DNA of 64,000 bases from Paenibacillus_F chitinolyticus_A (GCF_045038035.1 NZ_CP173427.1:4774001-4838000); one strand, 5' to 3'. Positions 1-8,585 are shown, counted from the first letter of the stretch. Notes: a model not told the origin generated them from the sequence alone. Program-made: numbers and translations.

Positions 1-223
1 CATTCATATCTAACAACGGAACTTCCCGGCACGGGTATATAGTACGCCCCCGCTGTCCGATTTTGCGGCTAGCACGACTCTGTCCCGCTTGTTCCATTCC
101 GCTTTTCGAAAATATTCCGCTCGGCCTTATCATACCTTATAACGCTCGAATCGGGCAAAATTCTTTCCTTGAGACAACATTAAAAACCGGAATCATCTTT
201 TTTCTCCGCTTTCGGGACCGTTC

Positions 224-253
224 TTGGACGCCGCGCCCCACTTCCGATATAAT
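224..253 (+). promoter_or_regulatory. SigA-type promoter before the DUF3055 gene
   Basis: TTGGAC at 224-229 and TATAAT at 248-253 are separated by 18 bp and lie about 33 bp before the ATG at 287. Both boxes are close to the housekeeping consensus. Bases 1-223 hold no gene I can support. Confidence 0.6.
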
Positions 254-286
254 CGGGAGTATTAACCGGTAAATGGAGTGAACGCG

Positions 287-580
287 ATGTCCGAATTCGA
301 TTTTTTATATGACCATACCGAAGATACTTCGACCCGCTTTGTCTGCTTTGTAGGCTCGTCCCTGCACCGCTTCGATCTGGCGGTCACGAATACGAACCGT
401 TTTTACGGCAAAAAAATGATCACCGACCTGCAATCCGGCAAAACCGCCATCATCGGTCCGGACGATTTGAATGAAGAAGGCTATCTTGAGCATGTATATA
501 AAATCTCCGAGGAAGAAGCCGAAGAGCTTCGCTCTTTCCTTTTCCAGATCGTGGGTACCGTCAATTTCACGGATATTTGA
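287..580 (+). CDS. DUF3055 family protein
   Basis: A 97-residue cytosolic protein with no signal peptide or membrane segment. The pattern TRFVCFVG...RFDLAV...FYGKKMITDLQSGKTAIIG...DDLNEEGYLEHVY...EEAEELRSFL matches the DUF3055 family of Bacillales, whose function is unknown. The longer frame opens with a GTG at 278. That GTG overlaps the GGAG ribosome binding site at 275-278, so the ATG at 287 (8-nt spacing) is the better start. A consensus promoter lies just upstream. Full length for the family. Confidence 0.9.
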   Translation: MSEFDFLYDHTEDTSTRFVCFVGSSLHRFDLAVTNTNRFYGKKMITDLQSGKTAIIGPDDLNEEGYLEHVYKISEEEAEELRSFLFQIVGTVNFTDI

Positions 581-652
581 AGCCTCCGGGGGAGAAAATG
601 GGAAAAGACCACCGGCAGCGCTTAAACAGGCCGCCCGATCAGGAGGATTCCC

Positions 653-916
653 ATGGGTGATGAATTTTTAAAAGAAGAAAGCCGGGGCGCCGACCTGTCT
701 ACCGTAGAATCCCAGCGGAACGATACGATCCCCGAAGAATTTCCGGAAGGTCCCTACGGCTCGTCCGTTCTAAGCGAATCGCTCGGCAAAAGCACTCCGT
801 GGCGGGATGACCAGCGTCCAACGAACCGGTTCCGCTACGAAAACCGCGAGCTTCATTACGGAATCGAGCGGGATTATCCCGGCGACGACCAGTCGGAAGA
901 GACGCCCGGACCTTAA
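653..916 (+). CDS. Small hydrophilic hypothetical protein
   Basis: An 87-residue protein, rich in charged residues, Pro and Gly, with no membrane segment and no motif I recognise. A strong AGGAGG site at about 640 precedes the ATG at 653. It follows the DUF3055 gene by 72 bp on the same strand and ends before a hairpin terminator at 991-1048, so the two are probably co-transcribed. Its low-complexity, acidic composition suggests a small, possibly disordered protein. Function unknown. Confidence 0.6.
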   Translation: MGDEFLKEESRGADLSTVESQRNDTIPEEFPEGPYGSSVLSESLGKSTPWRDDQRPTNRFRYENRELHYGIERDYPGDDQSEETPGP

Positions 917-990
917 GACCCTCGCGCCTTTCGTGCTCCAAGCGCACGGTGCGGCTTGGCATGATGTTGTCAATCGCGCTCCGTTTAAAG

Positions 991-1048
991 CAAAACAATC
1001 CCCGCACCGTGCCTTAAAAGGCTTCCGGTTGACGGGGATTGTTTTTTC
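991..1048. terminator. Bidirectional rho-independent terminator
   Basis: The arms AAAACAATCCCCG (from 992) and CGGGGATTGTTTTTT (to about 1047) form a long stem with A- and T-runs on both sides. It closes the plus-strand pair 287-916 and the minus-strand operon ending at 1060. Confidence 0.85.
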
Positions 1049-1059
1049 AGCGGATGATC

Positions 1060-1449
1060 TTAAATAATCAAACTGCTCATGGAGAACGCAACGCCGACAT
1101 AGATCGCGAACAGCATAATACCTACCGCCACGTTGCCTTCCTTAAGCTGCTCGGACAGTTTAATCCCCGGCGTCAGCAAGTCGAAAACGAAGTAGGTGAG
1201 AAGCAGGCAGACGTAACCGATCGCAAACCACATGGCCATATGAAAGATTGAGGAGTTCGTGTAAGCCGCAACGCCGAGAATTATGGCCGTTCCGAAAAAT
1301 TTCCCGCCCAGGGCCAGACCTACCGCCTTATTGCCTTTGCTGAGTTCCTCCATGTCGTTAAACGGCGTAATCCAGTTAAAAATGACCATGCCGATAACCT
1401 GTAAAGCCACGATGACGATAAAGCTGACTAAAATATTCAAGGCGATCAT
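1060..1449 (-). CDS. DUF350 family membrane protein
   Basis: A 129-residue integral membrane protein with about four hydrophobic helices. The two halves resemble each other: ELSKGNKAVGLALGGKFFGTAI and QLKEGNVAVGIMLFAIYVGVAF. This internal duplication is typical of DUF350. The start at 1449 follows AGGGGG by 8 nt and overlaps the stop of the lipoprotein gene by ATGA; a GTG nine bases upstream is less likely. DUF350 genes are commonly linked to glutathionylspermidine-synthase-like genes, as here. Molecular role unknown; probably envelope maintenance. Confidence 0.9.
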   Translation of the reverse strand: MIALNILVSFIVIVALQVIGMVIFNWITPFNDMEELSKGNKAVGLALGGKFFGTAIILGVAAYTNSSIFHMAMWFAIGYVCLLLTYFVFDLLTPGIKLSEQLKEGNVAVGIMLFAIYVGVAFSMSSLII

Positions 1450-2123
1450 TCCGCCCACCCCCTGAACTTGGACATGGCCAAATCATAATTCGAGAAATCG
1501 TGCACTTCTTCAAGGACGATTTTCACGCGTTTCTTGTCTTTAATCGCCGCATAGCGCTCATCGGAAATCGGCTGTTTCACTTTGTGTCCCGATGGCATGG
1601 AGACGACGGCGAAGTCCCGGTGTTTGTCTCCGTACTGCGTCTTGTAGACGCCGACGAGATCGACCTCGGTCTGAATTTCCGTTTTGAGCTGGCTCATGTC
1701 GGCCTTTGCTTCGCTTTCGGTTTTAAATGTTTTCAGAGGGGTCCATCCCGAAAGCTTGACATCATTCTTCCCGTCGGCTCCGGTTTTCATTTCGGCGGTC
1801 ATAAAGCTCATGACCCAAACCGAGTCTCCCGTAGCGAAATTACCGTCGTTCGGAAGCATGTCGTTGTTCGGCAGCAGCGTCATGTCGCCCCCGATGAGAT
1901 CCCCTACTTTGGCCTGCTCGACTTTATAATCCCACGGAACTACGCTCGATTCAGTTGTAGCCCCGCCGGATGCGGTCGCGCCGCCGCCCGCGCTTTTCTT
2001 ATCGGAGCATGCCCCGATTAACCCGAAAACCAGAAGAAGGACAAGCGCCGAGAAAATCCCGATCGCGAGACGGCTCCGTTTTTTCCCCGTCCCGTATCTC
2101 CTGTTCATCGCAGGTCTGCTCAT
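1446..2123 (-). CDS. Lipoprotein, possibly DUF4247-like
   Basis: A 225-residue predicted lipoprotein. A basic N-terminus (RRYGTGKKRSR) is followed by a hydrophobic stretch and a lipobox LIGAC at about residues 36-40, then a Gly/Ala/Ser-rich linker. The extracellular domain has no catalytic motif I recognise. It overlaps the upstream ATP-grasp gene and the downstream DUF350 gene by ATGA, so it is translationally coupled to both. The context matches operons I associate with DUF4247 proteins, but that family name is tentative. Confidence 0.75.
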   Translation of the reverse strand: MSRPAMNRRYGTGKKRSRLAIGIFSALVLLLVFGLIGACSDKKSAGGGATASGGATTESSVVPWDYKVEQAKVGDLIGGDMTLLPNNDMLPNDGNFATGDSVWVMSFMTAEMKTGADGKNDVKLSGWTPLKTFKTESEAKADMSQLKTEIQTEVDLVGVYKTQYGDKHRDFAVVSMPSGHKVKQPISDERYAAIKDKKRVKIVLEEVHDFSNYDLAMSKFRGWAE

Positions 2124-3325
2124 TTCTGTTCAACTCCTATCGCCACAAAATGACTCGCATTGCCGGTAATCAAACCTCCGGCACGGCCCAGCAGGCCGCA
2201 CGGCTGTCCGTTGATGACAAACATTCCGGTAAGCAGCCGGTATTCTCCACGGGTGAGTGAGATCTGAGGCAAATCCGCCCGGGCCTGATACACGTTCGTG
2301 AAAAGAGTGCTTGTATCGAAGCCGTCCTCATCCTGGATATCTATTTCGCCCGAAGCGCCGTACATCCGCACGGAGCCTCCTTCGCGGCCGAACATCGATT
2401 TGGACACGTAGCTGCTTTCCAAAACCGGCTGATTGTAAGTCGGCAGCATATAACGCTCGATGATCCGGTGCTCCTCCGGCGTAAACAACGGGGCCATCAT
2501 CTCATGGAGGCCCCAGATCACGGCCTGTAATCCCTTGGATTGCAAAATTATCGCGTGCAGAGGGTTAAACAGCCGCAAATGGCCGTTCTCAATGGAGTAT
2601 GCGAGTGCTTCCCCTCCGTCGTCCACGCCCATCCACTCTTTCGGATAAAGGGCGAACATACTCCGGATTTCCCGGTTCTGCCCGTCTTTGAGAATGCCTT
2701 CGTCCACCCACAGATCCAGACAATCCACCGGACGAACATCCAGTCCGCTGTGACGGATCAGCATATCGACGGTGCCCGAATCTTCCAGATGTTTGCCGTA
2801 ATCTATGCATGCGGCAGCCTCCGGCATCTCTTCCGACCAGGCGTGGCGGAGGAGATCCGGCATTGCCGTATTGGGGCTGTGACCGCCGTACCGGCTGCAC
2901 ATCCACGGAGTGACAACGGATGCCTCCACGTATCCGGTCGGGGTATCGGCATTCAGCTCCAGAAGCTTGATATCCCCTTCATGGGATACGCTGAAGTCAA
3001 AGCGCGCATAGCGGCTGAGAAGCCCCTTCGGCCCCGGTTCCAGTCCATCCAGGCCGTCCCATAGCACCTCCGGGATGCTCAGCATGTCGTATAAATCCCG
3101 CCGGCCGATAACAAACCGGGCCCCTTTATCGAAAATGTCCCACAAGAGCCTAGACGCTTGGTTCAGCTCCTCGTAAACATCGCGGTCCATAAGCACAAGC
3201 TGGTCGATCCAGTATTGCTCCTGTTCCAGATCGGCCCATGTAAAACCCATCCGTCCCAGCTCGGCTACATAAGCCTTGCGGTCCTTATGCGGCTGCCCGA
3301 GTACCCTGAACGTCCGGCTGTCCAT
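2120..3325 (-). CDS. Glutathionylspermidine synthase-like ATP-grasp protein
   Basis: A 401-residue protein of the glutathionylspermidine synthase pre-ATP-grasp family (COG0754-like). Recognisable blocks are YARFDFSVSHEGDIKLLELNADTPTGYVEAS near residues 105-135 and the C-terminal ESSYVSKSMFGREGGSVRM and GLLGRAGGLITGNASHFVAIGV. In characterised members the ATP-grasp fold joins glutathione to spermidine, but most Firmicute homologues are uncharacterised and probably act on another amine or peptide. The start overlaps the preceding stop by one base (TGATG). Part of the five-gene operon 4543-1060. Confidence 0.88.
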   Translation of the reverse strand: MDSRTFRVLGQPHKDRKAYVAELGRMGFTWADLEQEQYWIDQLVLMDRDVYEELNQASRLLWDIFDKGARFVIGRRDLYDMLSIPEVLWDGLDGLEPGPKGLLSRYARFDFSVSHEGDIKLLELNADTPTGYVEASVVTPWMCSRYGGHSPNTAMPDLLRHAWSEEMPEAAACIDYGKHLEDSGTVDMLIRHSGLDVRPVDCLDLWVDEGILKDGQNREIRSMFALYPKEWMGVDDGGEALAYSIENGHLRLFNPLHAIILQSKGLQAVIWGLHEMMAPLFTPEEHRIIERYMLPTYNQPVLESSYVSKSMFGREGGSVRMYGASGEIDIQDEDGFDTSTLFTNVYQARADLPQISLTRGEYRLLTGMFVINGQPCGLLGRAGGLITGNASHFVAIGVEQK

Positions 3326-4302
3326 CAGCTTCCGCTGGAGGAGCTGCCCGACGAGCTGAATCCGCCCGACTTGCCGCCGATGCTGCCGGACGACGAGGAC
3401 GAGGATTTGCTCGATGAACCGGAGGATACGGAGCCTGAAGAGCTGGAAGAGCTGGAAGATCCCGATTTCGTGCTTGTAGAGCCGCTGCCGGAAGATCCCG
3501 TGCTCGATGAGCTTTTAGTCGAAGAAGATCCTGTAGTGGACGAGCTCTTACTTGAGTTGTTCCGGGAATTGATCGTCGATTTGCTGTTAAAAGCACCTGT
3601 TGTATTCGAAGTCTTCGGCTTAACCGTGGAATTCGCCGTTTGTTTGTTCTGGAACTTCGTCGAATCGTACGTCGGCACCGAATAAGGTTTCTTCGTCCGG
3701 TAATCGTAGGACGGCCGTGAACTGGACCAGCCGCTCGACGAGTAGGAGCCGCCGCTGTTGAAGATCAGATGATACAGCATCAGGTCGGTCCAGTCGAGGC
3801 CGTGGTTGTACACGACCGGAGCGGCTGTGCCGGCTCCCGCCCCCGTGCCGCCCGTACCTACGCCCGCGGAAGGAGTGGGAGTCGGGGTCGCTCCCGGTTT
3901 ATCCAGCTGCTCCGGGAGCGGAATGCTCCAGTCCGCGCTCGGATCGAAATAAGTTTTGACATCCTCGTTGGACCATTCGATGATTTGCGGCTCGGCCGCT
4001 TTGCTCTCCGCGTAGACTGCCGGAACCAGCAGCAGGTTGGCCGCCAGCACGACGCCGAGCGACGTGTTCAGCACGCGGAGCGGTTTCGGGGTGCGCGTTC
4101 TGCGGGCGGCACGCGCTTCCGCCGCTTTAGCCTCCGCAGCCGCACGTGCGGCCAGCACCGCTTCGGGAGAGTCCGGCTCGGGCGCTCCGGCCGTATCCGC
4201 TGCAACCGCTTCCGCTGCGAATTCCTCCGCCGCCGCTTCAACAGTTTCAGCCGCCTTCGTATCGATAAGCCCGCCTGCGTTGTTGTTCAGATTGTCGTTC
4301 AT
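3325..4302 (-). CDS. Membrane-anchored protein with long Ser-rich tail
   Basis: A 325-residue protein. An Ala/Glu-rich cytoplasmic N-terminus (about residues 1-75) is followed by one hydrophobic segment (VLNTSLGVVLAANLLLVPAVY). An exported domain then has a Pro/Thr/Gly linker, and the last 100 residues are almost all Ser, Thr, Gly and Lys. The low-complexity tail suggests an extended or glycosylated surface region. The ATG at 4302 has GGAGGG 7 nt upstream and is preferred over an ATG 15 bases earlier. Tightly linked to the glutathionylspermidine-synthase-like gene. Function unknown. Confidence 0.75.
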   Translation of the reverse strand: MNDNLNNNAGGLIDTKAAETVEAAAEEFAAEAVAADTAGAPEPDSPEAVLAARAAAEAKAAEARAARRTRTPKPLRVLNTSLGVVLAANLLLVPAVYAESKAAEPQIIEWSNEDVKTYFDPSADWSIPLPEQLDKPGATPTPTPSAGVGTGGTGAGAGTAAPVVYNHGLDWTDLMLYHLIFNSGGSYSSSGWSSSRPSYDYRTKKPYSVPTYDSTKFQNKQTANSTVKPKTSNTTGAFNSKSTINSRNNSSKSSSTTGSSSTKSSSSTGSSGSGSTSTKSGSSSSSSSSGSVSSGSSSKSSSSSSGSIGGKSGGFSSSGSSSSGS

Positions 4303-4327
4303 TGCAAGTCCCTCCAATTCTGACTTC

Positions 4328-4543
4328 TTACTCGATTGCTTTATTAATGGGCAGTACCAGTACTTCCAGCTTCTGATTTTCTACGTCGAGCCTTCCTTCG
4401 ATCATTTCGTACTCTTTTCCGCCCACTAACAGAAAATTGGCATGTTCCATCATGGCCAGCATCGTCGCATTCCATGTGCGCTCGTCAATTGTCTTCAATT
4501 CGCCGTTTTCCAATTTTTCGATAATCAATACGTTAGCTTCCAT
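4328..4543 (-). CDS. Small hypothetical protein, first gene of the stress-type operon
   Basis: A 71-residue soluble protein with no recognised domain. The ATG at 4543 is chosen because AAGGA lies 8 nt upstream; the ATG at 4552 overlaps that site. It is followed after 25 nt by the Ser-rich membrane protein and preceded by an ECF-sigma-like promoter. Its pattern of alternating hydrophobic and charged residues (VLIIEKLENGELK, MIEGRLDVENQKLEVLVLP) suggests a small beta-rich domain. Confidence 0.6.
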   Translation of the reverse strand: MEANVLIIEKLENGELKTIDERTWNATMLAMMEHANFLLVGGKEYEMIEGRLDVENQKLEVLVLPINKAIE

Positions 4544-4591
4544 TGTTTTCATCCTTTCAAGATGCGGTTAGGAAATTATCATGCTATTTCT

Positions 4592-4617
4592 AACGTTTGA
4601 GCGGCGATTTTGTTTCA
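4592..4617 (-). promoter_or_regulatory. ECF sigma-type promoter (TGAAAC-N16-CGTT)
   Basis: Read on the minus strand, TGAAAC (4617-4612) is followed after exactly 16 bases by CGTT (4595-4592). This matches the -35/-10 pattern of the SigW/SigM group of cell-envelope-stress factors (TGAAAC, N16-17, CGTA/C). It lies about 49 bases before the first gene at 4543. Confidence 0.55.
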
Positions 4618-4722
4618 TTTTTTTCCGAAATGCTGTAAACAGTTCATTCCCTAACATACCAAAAACATGAAATGGTGGGAACCCTTTTGTGACATTTTAA
4701 TAAGAAGAAAGGGTTGGAAAAT

Positions 4723-4765
4723 AAAAAAACGATCCGCCGGATGCCGCCTGACGAATCGCTTTTTG
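4723..4765 (-). terminator. Terminator after the UnbU-like gene
   Basis: Reading the minus strand, an imperfect GC-rich hairpin (GCGATTCG...CGGATCG) is followed by seven T residues. It sits 48 bases past the UnbU-like stop codon and probably ends the 14.5-4.8 kb operon. Confidence 0.55.
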
Positions 4766-4812
4766 CTTTATATTGAAGTACTGCTTCCAAAAGACTGCCC
4801 CGCTCCGCTCGT

Positions 4813-5601
4813 TTACAAGCCGCTTGCTTGCTGTTTGGTACGATAAAGACGGTAAGGCAGGCCGTAGCAGAGCATCACCCAGAAAGATGCGTAAAATAAG
4901 GAATTCGTGATCGCATTCAACCGCAGGGCGGAATCTACGAAAGCGATAAGCAAGGCGGCGATGATGCGAATCTTCCGGGTCGGCGGAGTCGTTTTCGGAT
5001 CGGTGATCATAAAGAACGTAAACAGCTGAAACGACGCGCCCAGCATGGGACCGAACGAGTAGTAAAAAGGTTCCCCGAAGCCCCAGTGCCGGATGGATGC
5101 GAAGAAAAGATAGCCGGCGATAAAGGCGAGCACGGTATCCAGCCTTCTGGCCGCATAAGCGGCTGCCATCCCCAGCACAAGAATGAAAAGCATGATGCCG
5201 AATCCGTTCGTCCACTGCTTGGGGGTGCTCACCGCGTATTGCGGAAGGAAGTACAGCAGCGTGACGATCGCGATATTGTTCGGGTTAAAAACGTGGCTGC
5301 CTCCGATCCGGATGACGAATTTGCAGACGATCGCAAGGAACGCCGCGAGCGCGTACGGCCATACCAGATGCGAGCTCAGCAGCAGCCCGATGCCGATGCC
5401 CGAAATGAGGGCGCTCAAAGGAAAGCGCCACTCCTTGAAAACCCATCTCGACAGAAGCAGCTCCGTAAGCGTAGCGGTAAGGACGGATGCCGAGAAAGCG
5501 TCCCATTTTTGAAAAAAACCGAGAAAGAGCTGCCCCGCTACCATAAAGCTGACGAGAAATGTCAAGATGAGATAGCGCGGGTCCAGTTTAGGAAGGTTCA
5601 T
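4813..5601 (-). CDS. UnbU-like (RnfD/NqrB-related) integral membrane protein
   Basis: A 262-residue polytopic protein with about eight hydrophobic helices. It resembles RnfD/NqrB subunits and the UnbU protein of enediyne cassettes; GGSHVFNPNNIAIVTLLYFLP and ITDPKTTPPTRKIRI match the conserved RnfD-family loops. No other Rnf subunit is present, so it is unlikely to be part of a complete Rnf pump. The ATG at 5601 with AGAGGA upstream is chosen because family similarity begins at MNLPKLDPRY; the longer frame to 5730 is probably not used. It is the last gene of the operon that also carries UnbV- and UnbL-like genes. Biochemical role unknown. Confidence 0.82.
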   Translation of the reverse strand: MNLPKLDPRYLILTFLVSFMVAGQLFLGFFQKWDAFSASVLTATLTELLLSRWVFKEWRFPLSALISGIGIGLLLSSHLVWPYALAAFLAIVCKFVIRIGGSHVFNPNNIAIVTLLYFLPQYAVSTPKQWTNGFGIMLFILVLGMAAAYAARRLDTVLAFIAGYLFFASIRHWGFGEPFYYSFGPMLGASFQLFTFFMITDPKTTPPTRKIRIIAALLIAFVDSALRLNAITNSLFYASFWVMLCYGLPYRLYRTKQQASGL

Positions 5602-5842
5602 CGGGTCCTCTCTCTCCTCTCCAGAAGCAAAACAGGTCGACTCTTCCCAAATGCGGAGAGAGTTCCCCAACTGCCCGTGCAGGTCCCGCTCCCGCATCCT
5701 GCGGTCCTCCCTGCACGGCACGATAATCACGCAGCCGATGCCTGGCCTGCGCCGCGAGGCCGTATGAGTTCTGTCCCGCCGGCCCTTCGTTTCCGCGGGA
5801 GAATGCCTCCGCCGCAGACAGTCTTCCGTTATCAGCGGTCAT
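5588..5842 (-). CDS. Possible small ORF between the UnbV- and UnbU-like genes
   Basis: An 84-codon frame whose ATG at 5842 has a near-perfect AAGGAGG 8 nt upstream. It starts 13 bases after the UnbV-like stop and ends 14 bases inside the UnbU-like gene. The protein has no recognised domain and an Arg/Gly/Ala-rich, shadow-like composition in its second half. It could be a real small coupling peptide or the remnant of a frameshifted N-terminal extension of the UnbU-like gene, whose own frame is open back to 5730. Confidence 0.4.
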   Translation of the reverse strand: MTADNGRLSAAEAFSRGNEGPAGQNSYGLAAQARHRLRDYRAVQGGPQDAGAGPARAVGELSPHLGRVDLFCFWRGERGPDEPS

Positions 5843-5855
5843 GCAAGTCGCCTCC

Positions 5856-7577
5856 TTAATTGGCCGGCTCCTCGATTTTGAGAATCTGGTCGCCCTGCAC
5901 GTGACGCAGCTCCTGAACGCGTCCGCTCGGCCAGTGAATCGTCACCACATCGGCAAAGTCCTGCTTGCCCAGCCCCAGGTGAATGCGGGGATCGCTCTGG
6001 CCGCCGTGGCTGTTGCCCGCATCGCGTTCCACGACGGTTTTCACGCCGGCGACCTCGAAGGTTACTTTGGCCCCGACGGCATCGCGACTGCTCGGCGCGC
6101 GTCCCACGAGCTGCAGCTTGAGCCAGTGGTTCCCGTTCGTAACACTGCTCTGGTACACCTTGGCCGGAGCCCCCTGGTTGGCGAACACCAGATCCAGCGC
6201 TCCGTGGTTAAACAAATCCACAGCGGCTACGCCGCGCCCGTCATCGGTAAACGTAATCCCGACGTCTTGGGATACATCCTGAAATTTGCTGCCGTTGTTC
6301 CAGAACAGCGGCTTCCGCTCGTAGCCCGACATGCTCTTGTCGGCGAATTTCGGCCAGTTCTTCACATCTTCGACGATATAGCCCGGTGTGGTCGCCAAAG
6401 TCCCCATATCGAACCAGTAATCTTTCTTTTTGTTCGCGGAAATAAATCCGTTCGTAACCATCAGGCTCATGTTGCCGCTGTTGTCCGCATCGAAGAAGCG
6501 GGCGCCCCAGGACCATCCGGACTGCTTAACGCCCATTTCCTCGGCCCGGTCGACATAAACACCCTTGTCGTCTTCCTGCCAAAGCTGGTTGCCCTCAAGC
6601 AGATACTGCTCCTTGCTGATGTTGGAGACAAAATTGGCGAGTTTCCCGTCATGGAACACATCCCCGAAATCGACGTTCATGCCCTTGAACGTATCGTCGC
6701 CGATTCCCCTTGGCTGGACGACTTTCTTGAAGCCTTTGCCTTCCTGATTGATGAGCAGCATATCCGGTCCGAAATCGTTGGCGTTATAAATGTCCGGCCA
6801 GCCGTCCCCGTTCAGGTCCGCCGCACCGGAAGACAAGGTCCAGCCCACATCGTCTGTGCCCGTTTCTTTGGATACGTCGGTGAAGGTTCCGTCTCCGTTA
6901 TTGCGAAGCAGAACGTTCCGACCGCCGTTTCTGGCCCGTTCGAAATCGTTGTGCATAATTTTGGTCGAGGCGAGGTTCCATAAATCCGTTTCCTCATTAA
7001 AATAACAGGACAAATACAAATCCAAATTGCCGTCGCGGTTGTAGTCTATCGCCATGGAATCGCTCACGTAGCCGATATAGCCGACTCCCGATTGCTCGGT
7101 AATATCCGTGAAGGTGCCGTCCCCGTTGTTGCGGAAAAGCTGGCTTTTGCCCCAGGCCCCGACGAACAGGCTCTGATGTCCGCTGTTATCCATATCGAAC
7201 CAGAGCGCGGTCTCCGAAATGCCTTCCTTATTAATATCGCTGAGGCCCAGCTTCTCCCCCACTTCCTCAAATGTGCCGTCCCCGTTGTTGTGAAAGAGGG
7301 CGTTCTTCCCTCCCCGTTTGGAATTCGTGAAGTAGACATCCATAAAACCGTCTCCGTCGTAGTCCCCTACGGCAACACCCGCGCCTGTCGCGGTCAACCA
7401 AGGCATAATATTATCCGCTTTGGAATCGAACGTGTCTTTCTCATGCACGTACTTGATACCGGATTTCTCCGTAATATCCGTATAATGAAAGCCGTAATCC
7501 GCGGAGGGTTTGGGGGCGCAGCCGCTAATGAGCGCCAGTATGACGGCCGCACCTACACAAAGGTTAAGGGAACGCAT
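5856..7577 (-). CDS. UnbV-like CRTAC1 family lipoprotein (FG-GAP/VCBS and ASPIC/UnbV domains)
   Basis: A 573-residue exported lipoprotein with an N-terminal hydrophobic segment and lipobox LISGC at about residues 16-20. Residues 60-440 carry repeated calcium-binding FG-GAP/VCBS motifs such as GDYDGDGFMDVYFTN, DYNRDGNLDLYLS, DLNGDGWPDIYNAND and FDADNSGNMSLMVTN, predicting a beta-propeller. The C-terminal 80 residues (NHWLKLQLVGRAPSSRDAVGAKVTF, IHLGLG, VVTIHWPSG) are a classic ASPIC/UnbV domain. UnbV is one of the conserved proteins of enediyne warhead cassettes. Its ATG directly abuts the UnbL-like stop. It should act outside the membrane, perhaps with the UnbU-like protein. Confidence 0.93.
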   Translation of the reverse strand: MRSLNLCVGAAVILALISGCAPKPSADYGFHYTDITEKSGIKYVHEKDTFDSKADNIMPWLTATGAGVAVGDYDGDGFMDVYFTNSKRGGKNALFHNNGDGTFEEVGEKLGLSDINKEGISETALWFDMDNSGHQSLFVGAWGKSQLFRNNGDGTFTDITEQSGVGYIGYVSDSMAIDYNRDGNLDLYLSCYFNEETDLWNLASTKIMHNDFERARNGGRNVLLRNNGDGTFTDVSKETGTDDVGWTLSSGAADLNGDGWPDIYNANDFGPDMLLINQEGKGFKKVVQPRGIGDDTFKGMNVDFGDVFHDGKLANFVSNISKEQYLLEGNQLWQEDDKGVYVDRAEEMGVKQSGWSWGARFFDADNSGNMSLMVTNGFISANKKKDYWFDMGTLATTPGYIVEDVKNWPKFADKSMSGYERKPLFWNNGSKFQDVSQDVGITFTDDGRGVAAVDLFNHGALDLVFANQGAPAKVYQSSVTNGNHWLKLQLVGRAPSSRDAVGAKVTFEVAGVKTVVERDAGNSHGGQSDPRIHLGLGKQDFADVVTIHWPSGRVQELRHVQGDQILKIEEPAN

Positions 7578-8585
7578 TCAGTTCTCACCTTCCATAAGTT
7601 GATTTTGAAGCAGGTGACGAGTCCGGTCGATCCAGCGCACATAATGGGACTCCGGCTGCCCGGCGTCCGCATCCTTCCTCGCCTGATGAACCGCCGCGAC
7701 CCAGCCTTCGATCTTGAGCTGCATCGGAAACGTCAACCGGTCCAGCACCGCACGCCAGTGCTCCCGGTCCTGGAGCCGCCTGGTTTCCCAGCCGAACGCC
7801 ATTCCTTGGGCAAAAGCGGCTTTACCACTGTCCGGGACGAGCCGGTAAGCGTTAAGGATAACCGCCAGGTTATCGAACATGCTGTAGGCAACCGCCAGTC
7901 CGACTCCACTGAGGGCATCCCCCCTGAAAGGTTCCGGCAGCCGCTCGATTTCAGCCAGAACCGGTCCGATTTCAAACCGGTTCTGGAACCATAGGCTGCG
8001 GCCGAAGCCCTGGTAGCAGACTCTTTGCTCGTCCCGATTAAACGCATTAAATGGATCGATACAATCGGGATTTTGTTTGTATTCAAACAATCCGGTTTTA
8101 AAGCCGACACCATCGAATAGAATCGGGGCGTAAGACGCGTCAATCTTCCGGACCCAATTCCGGTAGGCGCTTGTCCGGAAGCCGTATCTTGCGTGAAGCC
8201 ACCAGCCCAGCCCGACGTAATATTGATAAATGTGGCCGGGATCTAGCTCCTGCAAATATCTTTCGAACTTCTTCCCCTTCCACGGGCCGAACAAGGAAGC
8301 TCTTGCGCCGAGACCCATCCCAGCTCCCTCATAAGCAAATCCGCGGTAAAAGGGTTCAAAATTGCGGTCCAGGCGTCTCCTGATCCCCGAAATGCTCTTA
8401 AGAGGGTTGACGGCATAGTTGTTGCCGCTCAGAAAAGCACGCAAAATTTCTTGGAAGCGGCGGTCAAAAAATTCTTGTTTCCACGGAAAAAGCGCCGTGA
8501 TCCGGCCGATGTTCTGATGGCAGATTCGCACGTATATTAGCAGGGCAAGAATCGCAGCCGGCAAAAGAAGTCCGAAAACGGTCAT
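7578..8585 (-). CDS. UnbL-like DUF1702 family protein
   Basis: A 335-residue protein with one N-terminal hydrophobic segment (about residues 3-20). The blocks FYRGFAYEGAGMGLGA, YYVGLGWWLHARYG, LFDGVGFKTGLF, CYQGFGRSLWFQ, LSGVGLAVAYS and AFAQGMAFGWETR match DUF1702, the family called UnbL in enediyne clusters. Catalytic chemistry is unknown. The start codon overlaps the ACP stop by ATGA and the stop abuts the UnbV-like start, so ACP, UnbL and UnbV are translated as a unit. This argues that the protein works on an ACP-derived product. Confidence 0.9.
   Translation of the reverse strand: MTVFGLLLPAAILALLIYVRICHQNIGRITALFPWKQEFFDRRFQEILRAFLSGNNYAVNPLKSISGIRRRLDRNFEPFYRGFAYEGAGMGLGARASLFGPWKGKKFERYLQELDPGHIYQYYVGLGWWLHARYGFRTSAYRNWVRKIDASYAPILFDGVGFKTGLFEYKQNPDCIDPFNAFNRDEQRVCYQGFGRSLWFQNRFEIGPVLAEIERLPEPFRGDALSGVGLAVAYSMFDNLAVILNAYRLVPDSGKAAFAQGMAFGWETRRLQDREHWRAVLDRLTFPMQLKIEGWVAAVHQARKDADAGQPESHYVRWIDRTRHLLQNQLMEGEN

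Noticed and set aside
63..272. Plus-strand frame of 69 codons before the DUF3055 gene
   Set aside because: No ribosome binding site, no family, and it overlaps the promoter of the DUF3055 gene.
3158..3685. Very acidic plus-strand frame
   Set aside because: It is the mirror of the Ser/Lys/Thr-rich tail of the minus-strand protein at 3325-4302.
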